64,000 bases of DNA from Marinicella algicola (GTDB taxonomy: Bacteria > Pseudomonadota > Gammaproteobacteria > Xanthomonadales > Marinicellaceae): NCBI RefSeq assembly GCF_028401385.1, contig NZ_JAQOMR010000001.1, positions 312,501 to 376,500 on the forward strand, read 5' to 3'. The position numbers and the translations under genes were made by a program. Below the pieces are notes generated by a model that was not told the DNA's origin, searched no databases, and worked only from the letters and a program-made list of their open reading frames with translations. Below, piece by piece: positions 10,442 through 19,993 of the stretch (within the stretch, counting starts at the first letter, position 1; every line of letters starts with the position of its first letter).

Positions 10442-11369
10442 TCAGGTCCAGTCTTCGAAAAAGCCGGGGCCTGCTCGTTTCTTCAGTGTTTCGCCGGCAA
10501 AGCGCCCGAGCTTTTCGGCTTCACCACGCATGCCGTCGGTGACGATGTCGTGTGCGGTGACGCCGTCCGGGGTCAAAATCATGCCGGAAAACGAAATACG
10601 CTCGTTGAAGCAGCGGGCATAGGCCGCAATCGGGGTGCGGCAGGAACCGTCAAGGGCGGCCAGAAATGCCCGTTCGCAGGAAACGGCAACTGTCGTGTCG
10701 TCGTCGTTGACGGGAGCCAGCAGTGCGCCGATACGGGCATCGCCGCTGCGTTGCTCGATACAGATCGCGCCCTGGGCGGGGGCGGGCAGAAAATCGCGTA
10801 CGCTGAGGACTTCGGTTGCCACATCCTCCATGCCGAGACGTTGCAAACCGGCATGGGCGAGAAACGTGCCCTGCACCGCGCCATCAGCAAGCTTTGCAGC
10901 CGCGTCTGCACCGAGCCGCGGAACATCACCACCTCGATATCCGGCCTGAGGCGGCGAATCAGAGCCTGGCGCCTGAGCGAGGACGAGCCGACAACAGCCC
11001 CTTCCGGCAGGTCAGCGAGCTTTTGACCGCTCTGCCGATAAAGGCGTCGCGCGGATCGGCGCGGGGCAGAAAGGTGGTCAGTGTGAGGCCTTCCGGCAAC
11101 TTCGTCGGCATGTCCTTTGACGAATGTACAGCGAAATCAAGCTCACCCGACAGAAGCTGGGCTTCCAGCTCTTCGGTGAAAAGCCCCTTGCCGCCGATGG
11201 CAGAAAGCGGCCGGTCGGTGATCCGATCGCCCTTGGTGGAAAGTACCACGACTTCGAACATGTCTTCTGGCAGGCCATGAGCCACCATCAGCCGGTCGCG
11301 TGTTTCATGAGCCTGTGCGAGCGCCAGCGGGCTGCCGCGCGTTCCGATCCTGTAAGGTTTCGTTTGCAT
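10442..11369 (-). CDS. hemC: Hydroxymethylbilane synthase (porphobilinogen deaminase), two frameshifts
   Basis: Polymerises four porphobilinogen units onto its dipyrromethane cofactor. Family motifs are [14 protein letters not shown] at the start, [25 protein letters not shown] with the catalytic aspartate region, [13 protein letters not shown] and [10 protein letters not shown]. The cofactor-binding cysteine lies in [12 protein letters not shown]. The ATG at 11369 faces tsaD divergently. Breaks lie in the runs at 11021-11024 ([11 protein letters not shown] needs one more base) and 10893-10895 ([12 protein letters not shown]). Repaired length is 309 residues, as expected for the family. Four bases separate its stop from hemD. 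Confidence 0.94.
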
Positions 11370-11441
11370 CCTGCGTCCACCGTTGTTACCGGGTGTTTCG
11401 TAAACCGGATTGCGCGCCGTCGCAAATACTCGTCTGAGCCC

Positions 11442-12539
11442 ATGAACAAGAAGACAGTCTTTCTCGGTATCGAATCGAGCTGTGATGAAACCGCCGCCGC
11501 TGTTGTTGCGCGTGGCGCCGACGGGCACGGTGAAATTCTGGCCGATGTGGTGCTAAGCCAGATGGAGGAGCACGCAGCCTTCGGTGGTGTGGTGCCGGAG
11601 ATTGCCGCGCGCGCCCATGTCGAAGCGATGGACCGGCTGATTGCCGAGGCAATTCACCAATCCGGCGTCAGCCTGCAAGACATCGACGGCATTGCGGCGA
11701 CCATTGGACCCGGGCTTATTGGTGGGCTGCTCGTCGGTGCGATGAGCGGCAAGGCGATTGCCTATGCCAGCGGCAAACCGTTTTACGGTGTCAATCACCT
11801 CGAAGGCCATGCGCTGACGGCGCGTTTGACGGACGGCGTTTCCTTTCCTTTCCTGATGCTGCTGGTTTCCGGCGGTCATACACAGATCGTGCTGGTGCGC
11901 GGTGTCGGCCAGTATGAGCGCTGGGGCACGACCATTGATGACGCGCTGGGCGAGGCCTTCGACAAGACGGCGAAGCTGATGGATCTCGGTTATCCCGGCG
12001 GTCCGCAGGTGGAAAAGGCAGCCGTGACCGGGAACCCGAAGCGCATTCCGCTGCCACGCCCGATGCGGGGCGAGGCGCGGCTGGATTTTTCCTTCTCCGG
12101 CCTCAAGACTGCAGTCCGGCAGGCCGCGCAGGCGCTGGCCCCGCTGGAAGAGCAAGATGTTGCCGATCTTTGTGCGGCCTTTCAACTGGCCGTCGCTGAA
12201 ACATTGCGAGATCGCGTCGGACGTTCGCTCGCCCGTTTCAGGGCAGAGGGGCTGGCGGACGAAGATCGCCCGGCGCTGGTTGTCGCCGGCGGCGTTGCCG
12301 CCAACAGCGCCATTCGGGAGGTGCTGACATCATTGTGTGAAAGCCAGGGCTTTGCCTTCGTGGCGCCGCCCATCAGGCTGTGCACGGATAATGCTGTGAT
12401 GATCGCGTGGGCCGGGCTCGAGCGTGAGGCCGCCGGCCTTTCCGCCAATGGACTCGATATGGCCGTGCGCTCGCGCTGGCCGCTTGACGCCAAGGCGAGC
12501 GCCCTGATCGGCAGCGGAAAGAAAGGTGCGAAAGCATGA
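11442..12539 (+). CDS. tsaD: tRNA N6-adenosine threonylcarbamoyltransferase TsaD
   Basis: With TsaB and TsaE, transfers the threonylcarbamoyl group to A37 of ANN-decoding tRNAs. The 365-residue protein shows the ASKHA-fold signatures: [14 protein letters not shown] at the N terminus, [30 protein letters not shown] with metal-binding histidines, and [25 protein letters not shown] and [12 protein letters not shown] follow near the C terminus. The start at 11442 ([13 protein letters not shown]) is the family position. It is divergent from hemC and overlaps gpsA by four bases (ATGA), suggesting translational coupling. The gene reads without interruption. Confidence 0.97.
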   Translation: MNKKTVFLGIESSCDETAAAVVARGADGHGEILADVVLSQMEEHAAFGGVVPEIAARAHVEAMDRLIAEAIHQSGVSLQDIDGIAATIGPGLIGGLLVGAMSGKAIAYASGKPFYGVNHLEGHALTARLTDGVSFPFLMLLVSGGHTQIVLVRGVGQYERWGTTIDDALGEAFDKTAKLMDLGYPGGPQVEKAAVTGNPKRIPLPRPMRGEARLDFSFSGLKTAVRQAAQALAPLEEQDVADLCAAFQLAVAETLRDRVGRSLARFRAEGLADEDRPALVVAGGVAANSAIREVLTSLCESQGFAFVAPPIRLCTDNAVMIAWAGLEREAAGLSANGLDMAVRSRWPLDAKASALIGSGKKGAKA

Positions 12540-13521
12540 GTGAGAAGAAAAGACTGTCGTCATCGGCTCGGGAGCATTCGGCACGGCGCTGGCCGCCGTT
12601 TTTGCCCATGAGGGCGAGGACGCGGTGACGCTGCTCGGCCGCAATGCCGAGCTGATTGAGACGATGCGGACAAGCCGTCGCCATGAAGGAGTGCTGCCGG
12701 GCATCACCTTGCCGGACGCGCTGAATTTCACCATCGATCCCAAAATTCTCGGTCAGGCTGATACCGTGGTGCTTGCCGTTCCGGCGCAGGCCCAGCGCGC
12801 AGCGGCACTTTATTACGCGCCCTATCTCAATAGCGAGGCCGTCATCATATCTGCGGCCAAAGGGATCGAGCGGGCCAGCAGTCGGCTGATTACCGATGTC
12901 TTGAACGAGGCGCTGCCGCGCCATCATGCAGGCGCGCTGTCCGGGCCGGGCTTTGCGATTGATCTGGCTGGCGGCAAGCCGATCGCCATGGCACTCGCTT
13001 TCCGGGATCGGACGTTGGCGCAGGAGACGGCGACGATCCTTTCCGGGCGGACTTTCAGGATTTATGCCTCCGGCGACCCCGTCGGCGTGCAGATCGGCGG
13101 CGCACTGAAAAACGTGCTGGCGATTGCCTGCGGCATTGTCGAAGGCGCGGAGCTTGGCGAATCGGCACGCGCAGCGCTGATTTCGCGCGGCCTTGCGGAA
13201 ATGTCTCGGCTGGCCGTTGCCATGGGTGGTGAGGCGGAGACCGTGCGCGGTCTTTCCGGCCTTGGCGATCTGGTGCTGACCGGCTCATCGCGCCAGTCGC
13301 GCAATTTCCGCTATGGCGTGGCGCTTGCCGAAGGTAATTTTGACGGGGTCAATGCAGCGCTTGTCGAAGGGGTCTATTCCGCCTCCGTCGCCAGCGAGCT
13401 TGCCGGCAGCTACGGTGTGCAGATGCCAATCTCGAATGCGGTCGCCCGCGTGCTCGAAGGCAAGCTCGACATACCGCAGGCGCTGGAAGAACTGATGACC
13501 CGGCCGATCACGACCGAATGA
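12536..13521 (+). CDS. gpsA: Glycerol-3-phosphate dehydrogenase [NAD(P)+], frameshift near start
   Basis: Reduces dihydroxyacetone phosphate to sn-glycerol 3-phosphate for phospholipid synthesis. The Rossmann motif is [12 protein letters not shown], followed by [25 protein letters not shown], and the catalytic lysine region [30 protein letters not shown] is the conserved substrate block. The ATG at 12536 overlaps the tsaD stop, but the frame fails in the four-A run at 12548-12551, where five A would join MSEKK to [10 protein letters not shown]. Repaired length is 328 residues. It is the second gene of a tsaD-gpsA unit that in Rhizobiales usually continues into yciI and an EVE-domain gene. Confidence 0.94.
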
Positions 13522-13559
13522 AGATTGAGATGCTCTAATTTTCCAGAAGGAGATGGGTG

Positions 13560-13885
13560 ATGAAACCGGCAGCTGTTTTTTGCTCCTTTGTGTCCTGATC
13601 TCGGGTTGTACGTCTCACGAAGCGGATCCCGCTGACGAGTATAGACGCTCAGATCGTCTGTATTACACGTATAAACTGTCTATTGAATGCAGAGCAGATG
13701 GTGTTGAGCCCAATAGCATAGGTCAGTGCGTGGACAGAAAGTACGAACAAATTCGGTCGCAGCGCGGGGATCCAAACTGTCAGGTCAGGATTTTTGATGG
13801 GCAGACGGTGACGCTGAAATGGAAAGACGAGATGTGGCCCGAGGTTTTTGAAGGAAAACCTAGAGTGAAAGGCTGTGTCGAGTGA
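13560..13885 (+). CDS. Small predicted lipoprotein of unknown function, frameshift in signal peptide
   Basis: I do not recognise the mature protein. If the six-T run at 13576-13581 had seven T, ATG 13560 would open a 108-residue protein beginning MKPAAVFLLLCVLISGCTSH, a lipoprotein signal peptide with the lipobox LISGC. The ribosome site AAGGAG at 13547-13552 is seven bases from this ATG but touches the alternative ATG at 13553, whose product has no basic signal-peptide start, so the shifted start is favoured. The mature part has three further cysteines (IECRA, GQCVD, PNCQV) and one near the end (KGCVE). The gene is visibly richer in A/T than its neighbours and interrupts the usual gpsA-yciI order, which suggests an acquired or lineage-specific gene. 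Confidence 0.62.
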
Positions 13886-14001
13886 CCGTGCTACTTGAAC
13901 CAGTGCACCGTACAGGCGGCGCAGAGTAGTGCTGATTGCTGGCAGCTGAAGGATTGATGAACTGGCCCATCATCACTGAATAGAACAAGAGGAGATATCA
14001 C

Positions 14002-14295
14002 ATGCTTTTCGCCGTATTGTGCAAGGACAAACCCGATCACATCCATATCCGTATGGAAAACCGGCCCCGCCATCTCGAATGGCTCGACGGGCTGAATGAA
14101 AAGGGCACGCTGAAGATTGCCGGCCCGTTTCTCGACGAGCAGGAAAAGCCCTGCGGCTCGATGCTGCTGATCGAGGCGAAGGACCAGACCTCGGCGGAGG
14201 CGATTGCGGCTGATGACCCCTATGGTAAGGCCGGGCTGTTCGAGAAGGTCGAGGTCAAGCCCTACAAGTGGCTCTACAACAATCCGGGGGTCTGA
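14002..14295 (+). CDS. YciI-like protein
   Basis: A 97-residue protein with a ferredoxin-like dimeric alpha-beta fold of the YciI family. Family marks are the opening MLFAVLCKDKPDH, the His-containing stretch RPRHLEWLDGL, LKIAGPFLD, and AEAIAADDPYGKAGLFEKVEVKPYKW near the C terminus. The His-Asp pair typical of YciI proteins is present, but the substrate is unknown across the family. A purine-rich AGAGGAG site precedes the ATG at 14002. The EVE gene follows after five bases, so the two are probably co-transcribed. Confidence 0.92.
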   Translation: MLFAVLCKDKPDHIHIRMENRPRHLEWLDGLNEKGTLKIAGPFLDEQEKPCGSMLLIEAKDQTSAEAIAADDPYGKAGLFEKVEVKPYKWLYNNPGV

Positions 14296-14300
14296 GCTTC

Positions 14301-14729
14301 ATGGCCTACTGGCTTTTCAAATCCGAACCGTTCAAGTTTTCCTGGGAGATGCTCAAAGACAAGGGCGAGGCCGGTGAGGAATGGGACGGCGTGCGCAACT
14401 ACCAGGCCCGCAATAACATGCGGGCCATGGAAATCGGCGACAAAGGCTTCTTCTATCATTCCAATGAGGGGCTGGAAGTCGTCGGCATCTGCGAAGTGTG
14501 TGCGCTTGCCCATCATGACAGCACGACCGAAGACCCGCGCTGGGAGTGCGTCGATATCCGTGCAGTGACCGCCATGCCCAAACCGGTGACGCTGAAGGAT
14601 GTCAAAGCCAACCCGAAGCTTTCCGACATGGCGCTGGTCACTTCGATGCGGCTTTCCGTGCAGCCGGTGAAGGAAGACGAGTGGCTTGAAGTCTGCCGCA
14701 TGGGCGGTCTGGATAATCCGCCACGGTAA
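14301..14729 (+). CDS. EVE domain (PUA-like) protein
   Basis: A 142-residue single-domain EVE protein, thought to bind modified bases in nucleic acids. The signatures are the start MAYWLFKSEPFKFSWEML, WDGVRNYQARNNMR, and GDKGFFYHSNEGLEVVGI. The central aromatic residues (W4, F6, Y34 and W139-type positions) form the base-binding pocket in the family. The ATG at 14301 is five bases after the yciI stop. The pairing yciI-EVE downstream of gpsA is usual in Rhizobiales. Which modified base it reads here cannot be inferred. Confidence 0.92.
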   Translation: MAYWLFKSEPFKFSWEMLKDKGEAGEEWDGVRNYQARNNMRAMEIGDKGFFYHSNEGLEVVGICEVCALAHHDSTTEDPRWECVDIRAVTAMPKPVTLKDVKANPKLSDMALVTSMRLSVQPVKEDEWLEVCRMGGLDNPPR

Positions 14730-14798
14730 ACCTTCGTTGCTTCTTGACGTGTCCTTTCATCTGAAGCATCGGCAACAGGCCCAAGAACGTGCTGCCTC

Positions 14799-15440
14799 AT
14801 GAATGATCGCAAGACCTTCATCCTGGAAAATACCGATGTCCTGACCCCGCCGCATGTGCCTGAAATCCGGCTGAGGCTGGCAAGCGAGGTGCACGACCTT
14901 TGGATGAGAACCGAGGCGGAGCTTGAGGAGATCGGCCTGCCGCCGCCATTTTGGGCCTTTGCCTGGGCGGGCGGGCAGGGACTTGCACGCTATGTGCTGG
15001 ATCATCCTGAATGTGTTGCCGGAAAGCAGGTTGTCGACTTTGCCACCGGCTCCGGACTGGTGGCGATTGCAGCAGCAAAGGCTGGTGCAATGTCCGTTCT
15101 GGCTGCCGATATCGATCACTGGTCCGGTTGCGCGGTTGCCCTCAATGCGGGCCTGAACCATGTCACGGTCGACTATTGCGGCCAAAACCTGATGGGCGAC
15201 GCGCTGGATTGCGACATTGTCCTCGCCGGAGATGTTTTCTACGACGCCGACTGGGCCGCGCAGTTGCTCCCGTGGTTTGAAACGCTGAGCGAAGCCGGCG
15301 TCGCTGTTCTCGTCGGCGACCCCGGACGGGCCTATTGCCCGGTGTCACGGCTTGAAAAGCTGGCCGGATATCAAGTGCCGGTCACACGTGTTCTGGAAGA
15401 CAGCGAAGTGAAGAGAACCACAGTCTGGCGGTTCCGTTGA
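14799..15440 (+). CDS. Class I SAM-dependent protein methyltransferase (ETFB-lysine methyltransferase-like)
   Basis: A 213-residue Rossmann methyltransferase of the COG3897 type, related to METTL20/ETFB-KMT, which methylates lysines of the electron-transfer flavoprotein beta subunit. SAM motif I is VVDFATGSGLVAIAAAKAGA near residue 78; the acidic motif II is VLAADID; the post-I motif DIVLAGDVFYD carries the D/E-VFY catalytic-type residues. The upstream block PPPFWAFAWAGGQGLARY is characteristic of this branch. Start at 14799. The target in this organism is an inference from eukaryotic and Agrobacterium relatives. Confidence 0.8.
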   Translation: MNDRKTFILENTDVLTPPHVPEIRLRLASEVHDLWMRTEAELEEIGLPPPFWAFAWAGGQGLARYVLDHPECVAGKQVVDFATGSGLVAIAAAKAGAMSVLAADIDHWSGCAVALNAGLNHVTVDYCGQNLMGDALDCDIVLAGDVFYDADWAAQLLPWFETLSEAGVAVLVGDPGRAYCPVSRLEKLAGYQVPVTRVLEDSEVKRTTVWRFR

Positions 15441-15747
15441 ATTCCATTTTCAGGATGCCTCAGTCTTAAATATGACTTTTTAAGTCATGTTAAGCTATTG
15501 AAATTCAACGAATCGAGTGGACTTGGCCGTCCAGCCATGCGATTTTCCGCGTGCACGGTTGACCAACGGCCTGCACTTTGCCGATTCCTGTTTCGTCTAA
15601 CCGATTAAATCGGTCCGGCGAGCGTGAAACGTCTTGTCGCAGTGGCTTGTCATGGTTACACCACCGTGGAACAACGGTATTGTCCGGCGTCTTCGCGTCG
15701 GAAGCTCGCATCATGCTATGCGCCTTTTGAACACCCGTGAGGTTTTG
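15441..15747. promoter_or_regulatory. sdh upstream region with two inverted repeats
   Basis: A 307-base stretch without a gene. It holds a hairpin-type repeat ATGACTT-TTT-AAGTCAT at 15472-15488, too AT-rich and T-poor downstream to be a clear terminator, and a perfect palindrome ACCGATT-A-AATCGGT at 15600-15614, about 135 bases before sdhC. The second is a plausible operator for an unidentified regulator of the succinate dehydrogenase operon. I see no convincing -35/-10 pair and no RNA gene. Confidence 0.45.
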
Positions 15748-16140
15748 ATGGCCACTCCGACCAGCAACCGGCCCCTGTCGCCGCATCTTCAAGTCTACAA
15801 GTTCATTCCGACGATGGCGATGTCTATCATCCATCGTATCACCGGCGTGGCCCTGTATTTCGGTACCGTTCTTCTGGCCGCCTGGCTGGTGTCCGCGGCC
15901 ATGGGCAAGGAAGCGTTTGACTGTGTCAGCTGGTTCCTCGGCTCCTGGCTCGGGCTTTTGATCATGTTCGGCTACACTTGGGCGCTGGTGCATCACCTTC
16001 TTGGCGGTTTGCGGCATTTCGTCTGGGATTTCGGCCATGGTCTCGGCAAGGAATTCACCACAAAAGTGGCAATCGCGCTGCCGTATGTGTCCGTGGGCGT
16101 CACAGTGGTGCTCTGGATCATCGGCCTGATCGCCTGGTAG
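15748..16140 (+). CDS. sdhC: Succinate dehydrogenase cytochrome b556 subunit
   Basis: Membrane anchor of complex II carrying one heme b ligand. The 130-residue product begins PLSPHLQVYKF, has the SdhC signature SIIHRITGVALYFGT near residue 30, and a heme-ligand histidine in WALVHHLLGGLRHFVWD. Three membrane helices are visible. The ATG at 15748 follows a GTGAGG site and matches family starts; in-frame ATGs upstream lack one. It is the first gene of sdhCDAB, with sdhD 12 bases downstream. Confidence 0.96.
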   Translation: MATPTSNRPLSPHLQVYKFIPTMAMSIIHRITGVALYFGTVLLAAWLVSAAMGKEAFDCVSWFLGSWLGLLIMFGYTWALVHHLLGGLRHFVWDFGHGLGKEFTTKVAIALPYVSVGVTVVLWIIGLIAW

Positions 16141-16152
16141 GAGGAAAAACCA

Positions 16153-16532
16153 ATGGATATGCGTACACCGCTCAAAAGGTTCGCGGCCTCGGCTCCTCCA
16201 AGGAGGGCACCGGGCATTTCTGGATGCAGCGCATGACGGCTGTTGCTCTTGTGCCGCTCTTCATCTTCTTCATCCTGTTCGTCATCGCCCATCTCGGCGC
16301 GTCTTACGAGGCGGTCACCGCTTCGCTTGCCAATCCCTTCGTTTCCGTGCTGATGGCGATGATGGTGCTGGCCGGGCTGATCCACATGCGCATCGGCATG
16401 CAGGAAGTCATCGACGACTATATTCACAACGAGTTGTTGAAGCTTTCCGCTTTGATGGCGAACACGTTTTTCACAGTCCTGGTGGGCGGCTTCTGCATTT
16501 TCGCCCTCCTGAAGATTGCATTTGTGGGGTAA
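16153..16532 (+). CDS. sdhD: Succinate dehydrogenase hydrophobic membrane anchor, frameshift near start
   Basis: Second membrane anchor of complex II, 126 residues after repair. The ATG at 16153 opens MDMRTPLKK, which joins [24 protein letters not shown] only if the four-A run at 16174-16177 had five bases; the frame otherwise leaves the family sequence after residue 8. [15 protein letters not shown] holds the quinone-pocket Arg, and [17 protein letters not shown] holds the heme-side His and the conserved Asp-Tyr. Three membrane helices follow. It ends eight bases before sdhA. Confidence 0.93.
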
Positions 16533-16539
16533 CGACCAG

Positions 16540-18378
16540 ATGGCACCTTCCTCTCCCGAAAAGAACGCCAAGGCCTATGAATATGTCGATCACGCTTATG
16601 ACGTGATCGTCGTCGGCGCTGGCGGTGCAGGTCTGCGCGCCACGCTCGGCATGGCAGAGCAGGGCTTCAAGACCGCCTGCATTACCAAGGTTTTCCCGAC
16701 GCGCTCGCATACGGTTGCCGCTCAGGGCGGTATTGCCGCCTCGCTTCAGAACATGACGCCGGACAGCTGGCAGTGGCATCTTTATGATACCGTCAAGGGT
16801 TCTGATTGGCTCGGCGATGTCGATGCCATGCAGTATCTCGCCATGGAAGCGCCACAGGCCGTTTACGAACTGGAGCATTACGGCGTTCCGTTCTCGCGCA
16901 ATGAAGAGGGCAAGATCTATCAGCGGCCCTTCGGCGGGCATATGCAGAATTACGGTGAAGGCCCGCCGGTGCAGCGCACATGTGCCGCTGCCGACCGCAC
17001 CGGCCATGCCATACTGCACACGCTTTACGGCCAGTCGCTGAAGAACAACGCCGAATTCTTCATTGAGTACTTCGCGCTCGACCTGATCATGAGCGATGAT
17101 GGTGTCTGCACCGGCGTTGTGGCCTGGAACCTCGATGATGGCACCATCCATCGCTTTACGGCCAAGATGGTGGTTCTGGCGACCGGCGGTTATGGCCGTA
17201 CCTATTTCTCCGCCACTTCCGCGCATACCTGCACGGGCGATGGCGCCGGGATGATTGCCCGTGCCGGCCTGCCGCTGCAGGATATGGAATTTGTGCAGTT
17301 CCACCCGACGGGTATTTACGGCGCCGGCTGCCTGATTACCGAGGGCGCGCGCGGCGAGGGCGGCTACCTGACCAACTCCGAGGGCGAGCGCTTTATGGAA
17401 CGCTACGCGCCGTCCGCCAAGGATCTGGCGTCGCGTGACGTGGTGTCGCGCTGCATGACGATGGAAATCCGGGAAGGCCGCGGCGTCGGCAAGAACAAGG
17501 ACCATATCTTCCTGCATCTCGATCATCTCGATCCGGCCATTCTTGCGGAACGTCTTCCCGGCATTTCGGAAAGCGCACGTATCTTCGCTGGCGTTGATGT
17601 TACCCGCGAGCCGATCCCGGTTCTGCCGACGGTGCATTACAATATGGGCGGCATCCCGACGAACTACTGGGGCGAGGTGCTGAATGCGGATAGCGAAAAC
17701 CCCGAGCGGGTTGCGCCCGGCCTGATGGCCGTCGGTGAGGCCGGCTGCGCATCGGTTCACGGTGCCAACCGTCTCGGCTCCAACTCGCTGATCGACCTTG
17801 TGGTTTTCGGTCGCGCTGCCGCCATCCGTGCCGGACAGGTGATCGACCGTGAAAGTGCGATCCCGGCGCTTGATACCGATGCCTGCGACAAGATCATGGA
17901 GCGTTTTGATCGCATCCGCCATGCCGATGGCTCACAGCCGACGGCGGTGCTGCGCGACAAGATGCAGCGCGCCATGCAGGAAGATGCCGCCGTGTTCCGC
18001 ATGCAGGAAACGCTCGAGCAGGGCTGCCAGCGCATTTCCGCGATCTGGAACGAACTGCCGGACGTCAAGGTGACCGACCGTTCGATGATCTGGAACTCGG
18101 ATCTCGTCGAAACGCTTGAACTCCATAACCTGATGGCCTGCGCCATCACGACGGTGTACGGTGCCGAAGCCCGCAAGGAAAGCCGCGGCGCTCATGCCCG
18201 CGAGGACTATGTCGATGGCCCGTTCTCCGGTCGTGATGACGAGAACTGGCGCAAGCATACGCTTTCCTGGCTCAATGAGGCTGGCGAGGTCTCGCTTGAT
18301 TATCGTCCGGTCCATCAGGATCTGATCGAAGAGGGCATCGACATCAACAAGATCGCGCCGAAAGCCCGCGTCTACTGA
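16540..18378 (+). CDS. sdhA: Succinate dehydrogenase flavoprotein subunit
   Basis: Catalytic FAD subunit of complex II, 612 residues, uninterrupted. The dinucleotide motif [14 protein letters not shown] lies near residue 24, and the covalent-FAD histidine is in [15 protein letters not shown] near residue 59. [23 protein letters not shown] forms the substrate site, with [23 protein letters not shown], and [13 protein letters not shown] near the C terminus. The ATG at 16540 is the family start. It sits between sdhD and sdhB in the operon and oxidises succinate to fumarate on the cytoplasmic side. Confidence 0.98.
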   Translation: MAPSSPEKNAKAYEYVDHAYDVIVVGAGGAGLRATLGMAEQGFKTACITKVFPTRSHTVAAQGGIAASLQNMTPDSWQWHLYDTVKGSDWLGDVDAMQYLAMEAPQAVYELEHYGVPFSRNEEGKIYQRPFGGHMQNYGEGPPVQRTCAAADRTGHAILHTLYGQSLKNNAEFFIEYFALDLIMSDDGVCTGVVAWNLDDGTIHRFTAKMVVLATGGYGRTYFSATSAHTCTGDGAGMIARAGLPLQDMEFVQFHPTGIYGAGCLITEGARGEGGYLTNSEGERFMERYAPSAKDLASRDVVSRCMTMEIREGRGVGKNKDHIFLHLDHLDPAILAERLPGISESARIFAGVDVTREPIPVLPTVHYNMGGIPTNYWGEVLNADSENPERVAPGLMAVGEAGCASVHGANRLGSNSLIDLVVFGRAAAIRAGQVIDRESAIPALDTDACDKIMERFDRIRHADGSQPTAVLRDKMQRAMQEDAAVFRMQETLEQGCQRISAIWNELPDVKVTDRSMIWNSDLVETLELHNLMACAITTVYGAEARKESRGAHAREDYVDGPFSGRDDENWRKHTLSWLNEAGEVSLDYRPVHQDLIEEGIDINKIAPKARVY

Positions 18379-18394
18379 TCGAGAGGAACAGGAA

Positions 18395-19174
18395 ATGGTT
18401 GAATTCACGCTTCCCAAGAACTCGAAGATCAGCAAGGGCAAGACCTGGCCGAAGCCGGATGGCGGCACCAATGTTCGCGAGTTCAAGATTTATCGCTGGA
18501 ACCCTGATGACGGTAAAAATCCGAGCATCGATACCTATTATATCGATCTGGATAATTGCGGTCCGATGGTTCTCGATGCGCTGTTGTACATCAAGGACAA
18601 TATCGACCCGACGCTGACGCTGCGACGCTCCTGTCGTGAGGGGATCTGTGGTTCGTGTGCCATGAATATTGATGGCACCAATACGCTCGCCTGCACCAAG
18701 GGTATGGACGAGATCAGCGGCGAGGTAAAAATCTATCCTCTGCCGCATATGCCGGTGGTCAAGGATCTGGTTCCGGACCTCAACAATTTCTACGCCCAGC
18801 ACCGCTCGATCGAACCCTGGCTGCAGACGGTATCACCGCCGCCGGCCAAGGAATGGAAGCAGAGCCATGAGGATCGGGTGAAGCTTGACGGGCTTTACGA
18901 GTGCATTCTGTGCGCCTGCTGCTCGACCTCGTGCCCGTCCTACTGGTGGAACGGCGACCGTTATCTCGGCCCTGCCGTGCTGCTGCAGGCCTATCGCTGG
19001 CTGATCGACAGCCGCGATGAGGCAACCGGCGAACGGCTCGATGATCTGGAAGATCCGTTCCGGCTCTATCGCTGCCACACCATCATGAACTGCACGCAGG
19101 CCTGTCCGAAGGGGCTCAACCCCGCCAAGGCCATTGCCGGCATAAAGAAGATGCTGGTCGAGCGCGCGGTCTGA
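18395..19174 (+). CDS. sdhB: Succinate dehydrogenase iron-sulfur subunit
   Basis: Electron-transfer subunit of complex II, 259 residues, uninterrupted. The plant-type [2Fe-2S] ligands are [16 protein letters not shown] plus LACT. The [4Fe-4S] and [3Fe-4S] ligands are [16 protein letters not shown] and [11 protein letters not shown]. An AGAGGAA site precedes ATG 18395. It closes the sdhCDAB operon, passing electrons from FAD to ubiquinone. Confidence 0.98.
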   Translation: MVEFTLPKNSKISKGKTWPKPDGGTNVREFKIYRWNPDDGKNPSIDTYYIDLDNCGPMVLDALLYIKDNIDPTLTLRRSCREGICGSCAMNIDGTNTLACTKGMDEISGEVKIYPLPHMPVVKDLVPDLNNFYAQHRSIEPWLQTVSPPPAKEWKQSHEDRVKLDGLYECILCACCSTSCPSYWWNGDRYLGPAVLLQAYRWLIDSRDEATGERLDDLEDPFRLYRCHTIMNCTQACPKGLNPAKAIAGIKKMLVERAV

Positions 19175-19293
19175 GCCTGGTGAATGGGCGAGAGGCGGGT
19201 CTTTTCGGGCTGGCCTCTTGCAGGGCGATGAAAACGCACGATATGATTGCCGTCAATCATGATCGGCCGAGGATGAGCGGGAGTTTTTAACAG

Positions 19294-19875
19294 ATGGTTC
19301 AAAAGGTTCTGATCGCAACGGCGATAGCCTCGGTCCTGGCGCTGAGCGCCTGTCAGCGGACCAGTTATAATTACTCCCAGCCAGTGGCGCCCCAGCCTCT
19401 GACACCTGCGCCCGCAGGCCAGGTGCAGAGCAGTAACCTTCCGCCACCTGGCGGCGTGCAGCAGGGCACTTATAATTCGGGTTCTATGCCGGTTGATATG
19501 GCGACGAAGGGGAATGCCGGACAGTTCCCGGCGGCGCCCGGCGCGCCGACGGGCAGCGGCGGCATGGGCAATGTCGCTGCGCCGGCTGGTGCGATGGCGC
19601 TTTCCAATTCTGATCTGGTCGGTAGTTGGAAGGTCAATGAAGGCGGTGTCCAGTGCGACATGTTCCTGACGCTGACCAATCTTGGCGACGGTCTTCGGGG
19701 CGGAACCCGGGGCTGCACCGGTGGTCTTTCACAGATGAAATCCTGGGGCATCAACGGCGATCAGGTCGTCCTCAACGATGCCAATGGTTTTGCGATTGCC
19801 CGGCTCTACAAGACGGGCGCGAGCCGCATTGAAGGCAGCAGCAGCTCGGGGCAACAGGTTGTGCTCAGCCGCTAA
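19294..19875 (+). CDS. Outer-membrane lipoprotein with AprI/Inh-type inhibitor domain (Omp19-like)
   Basis: A 193-residue lipoprotein. Residues 1-20 form a lipoprotein signal (ATAIASVLALSAC, Cys 20 as the lipidated residue). A Pro/Gly/Ala-rich linker follows to about residue 105, and the C-terminal beta-barrel domain begins LVGSWKVNEGGVQCDMFLTL and ends GQQVVLSR. The domain carries two cysteines (VQCDM, RGCTG) as in the Inh/AprI protease inhibitor fold, and the whole layout matches Brucella Omp19, a lipoprotein with protease-inhibitor activity. That activity is known for Brucella and inferred here. It lies alone after sdhB and ends with a terminator. Confidence 0.85.
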   Translation: MVQKVLIATAIASVLALSACQRTSYNYSQPVAPQPLTPAPAGQVQSSNLPPPGGVQQGTYNSGSMPVDMATKGNAGQFPAAPGAPTGSGGMGNVAAPAGAMALSNSDLVGSWKVNEGGVQCDMFLTLTNLGDGLRGGTRGCTGGLSQMKSWGINGDQVVLNDANGFAIARLYKTGASRIEGSSSSGQQVVLSR

Positions 19876-19878
19876 ATC

Positions 19879-19912
19879 CGAAAAGGGCTCGCCGAGGCGG
19901 GCCCTTTCTTAT
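19879..19912 (+). terminator. Rho-independent terminator after the Omp19-like gene
   Basis: AAAGGGCTCGCC and GGCGGGCCCTTT pair over 12 bases with one G-U, around a three-base GAG loop, directly after the stop codon. The following CTTA is only moderately T-rich. Confidence 0.75.
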
Positions 19913-19993
19913 AGCGGATTTGTCAGCTAAAGCCTTTGTGGCTTCCGGCCGCGCTTGCCTGCGGCATATCCATCCAATTTCCCGGAATAATTC

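Noticed and set aside
16471..17922. A 483-codon open frame on the minus strand across sdhA
   Set aside because: It lies wholly opposite sdhA, whose motifs are unambiguous; long antisense frames are expected in GC-rich DNA, and the product has no recognisable feature.
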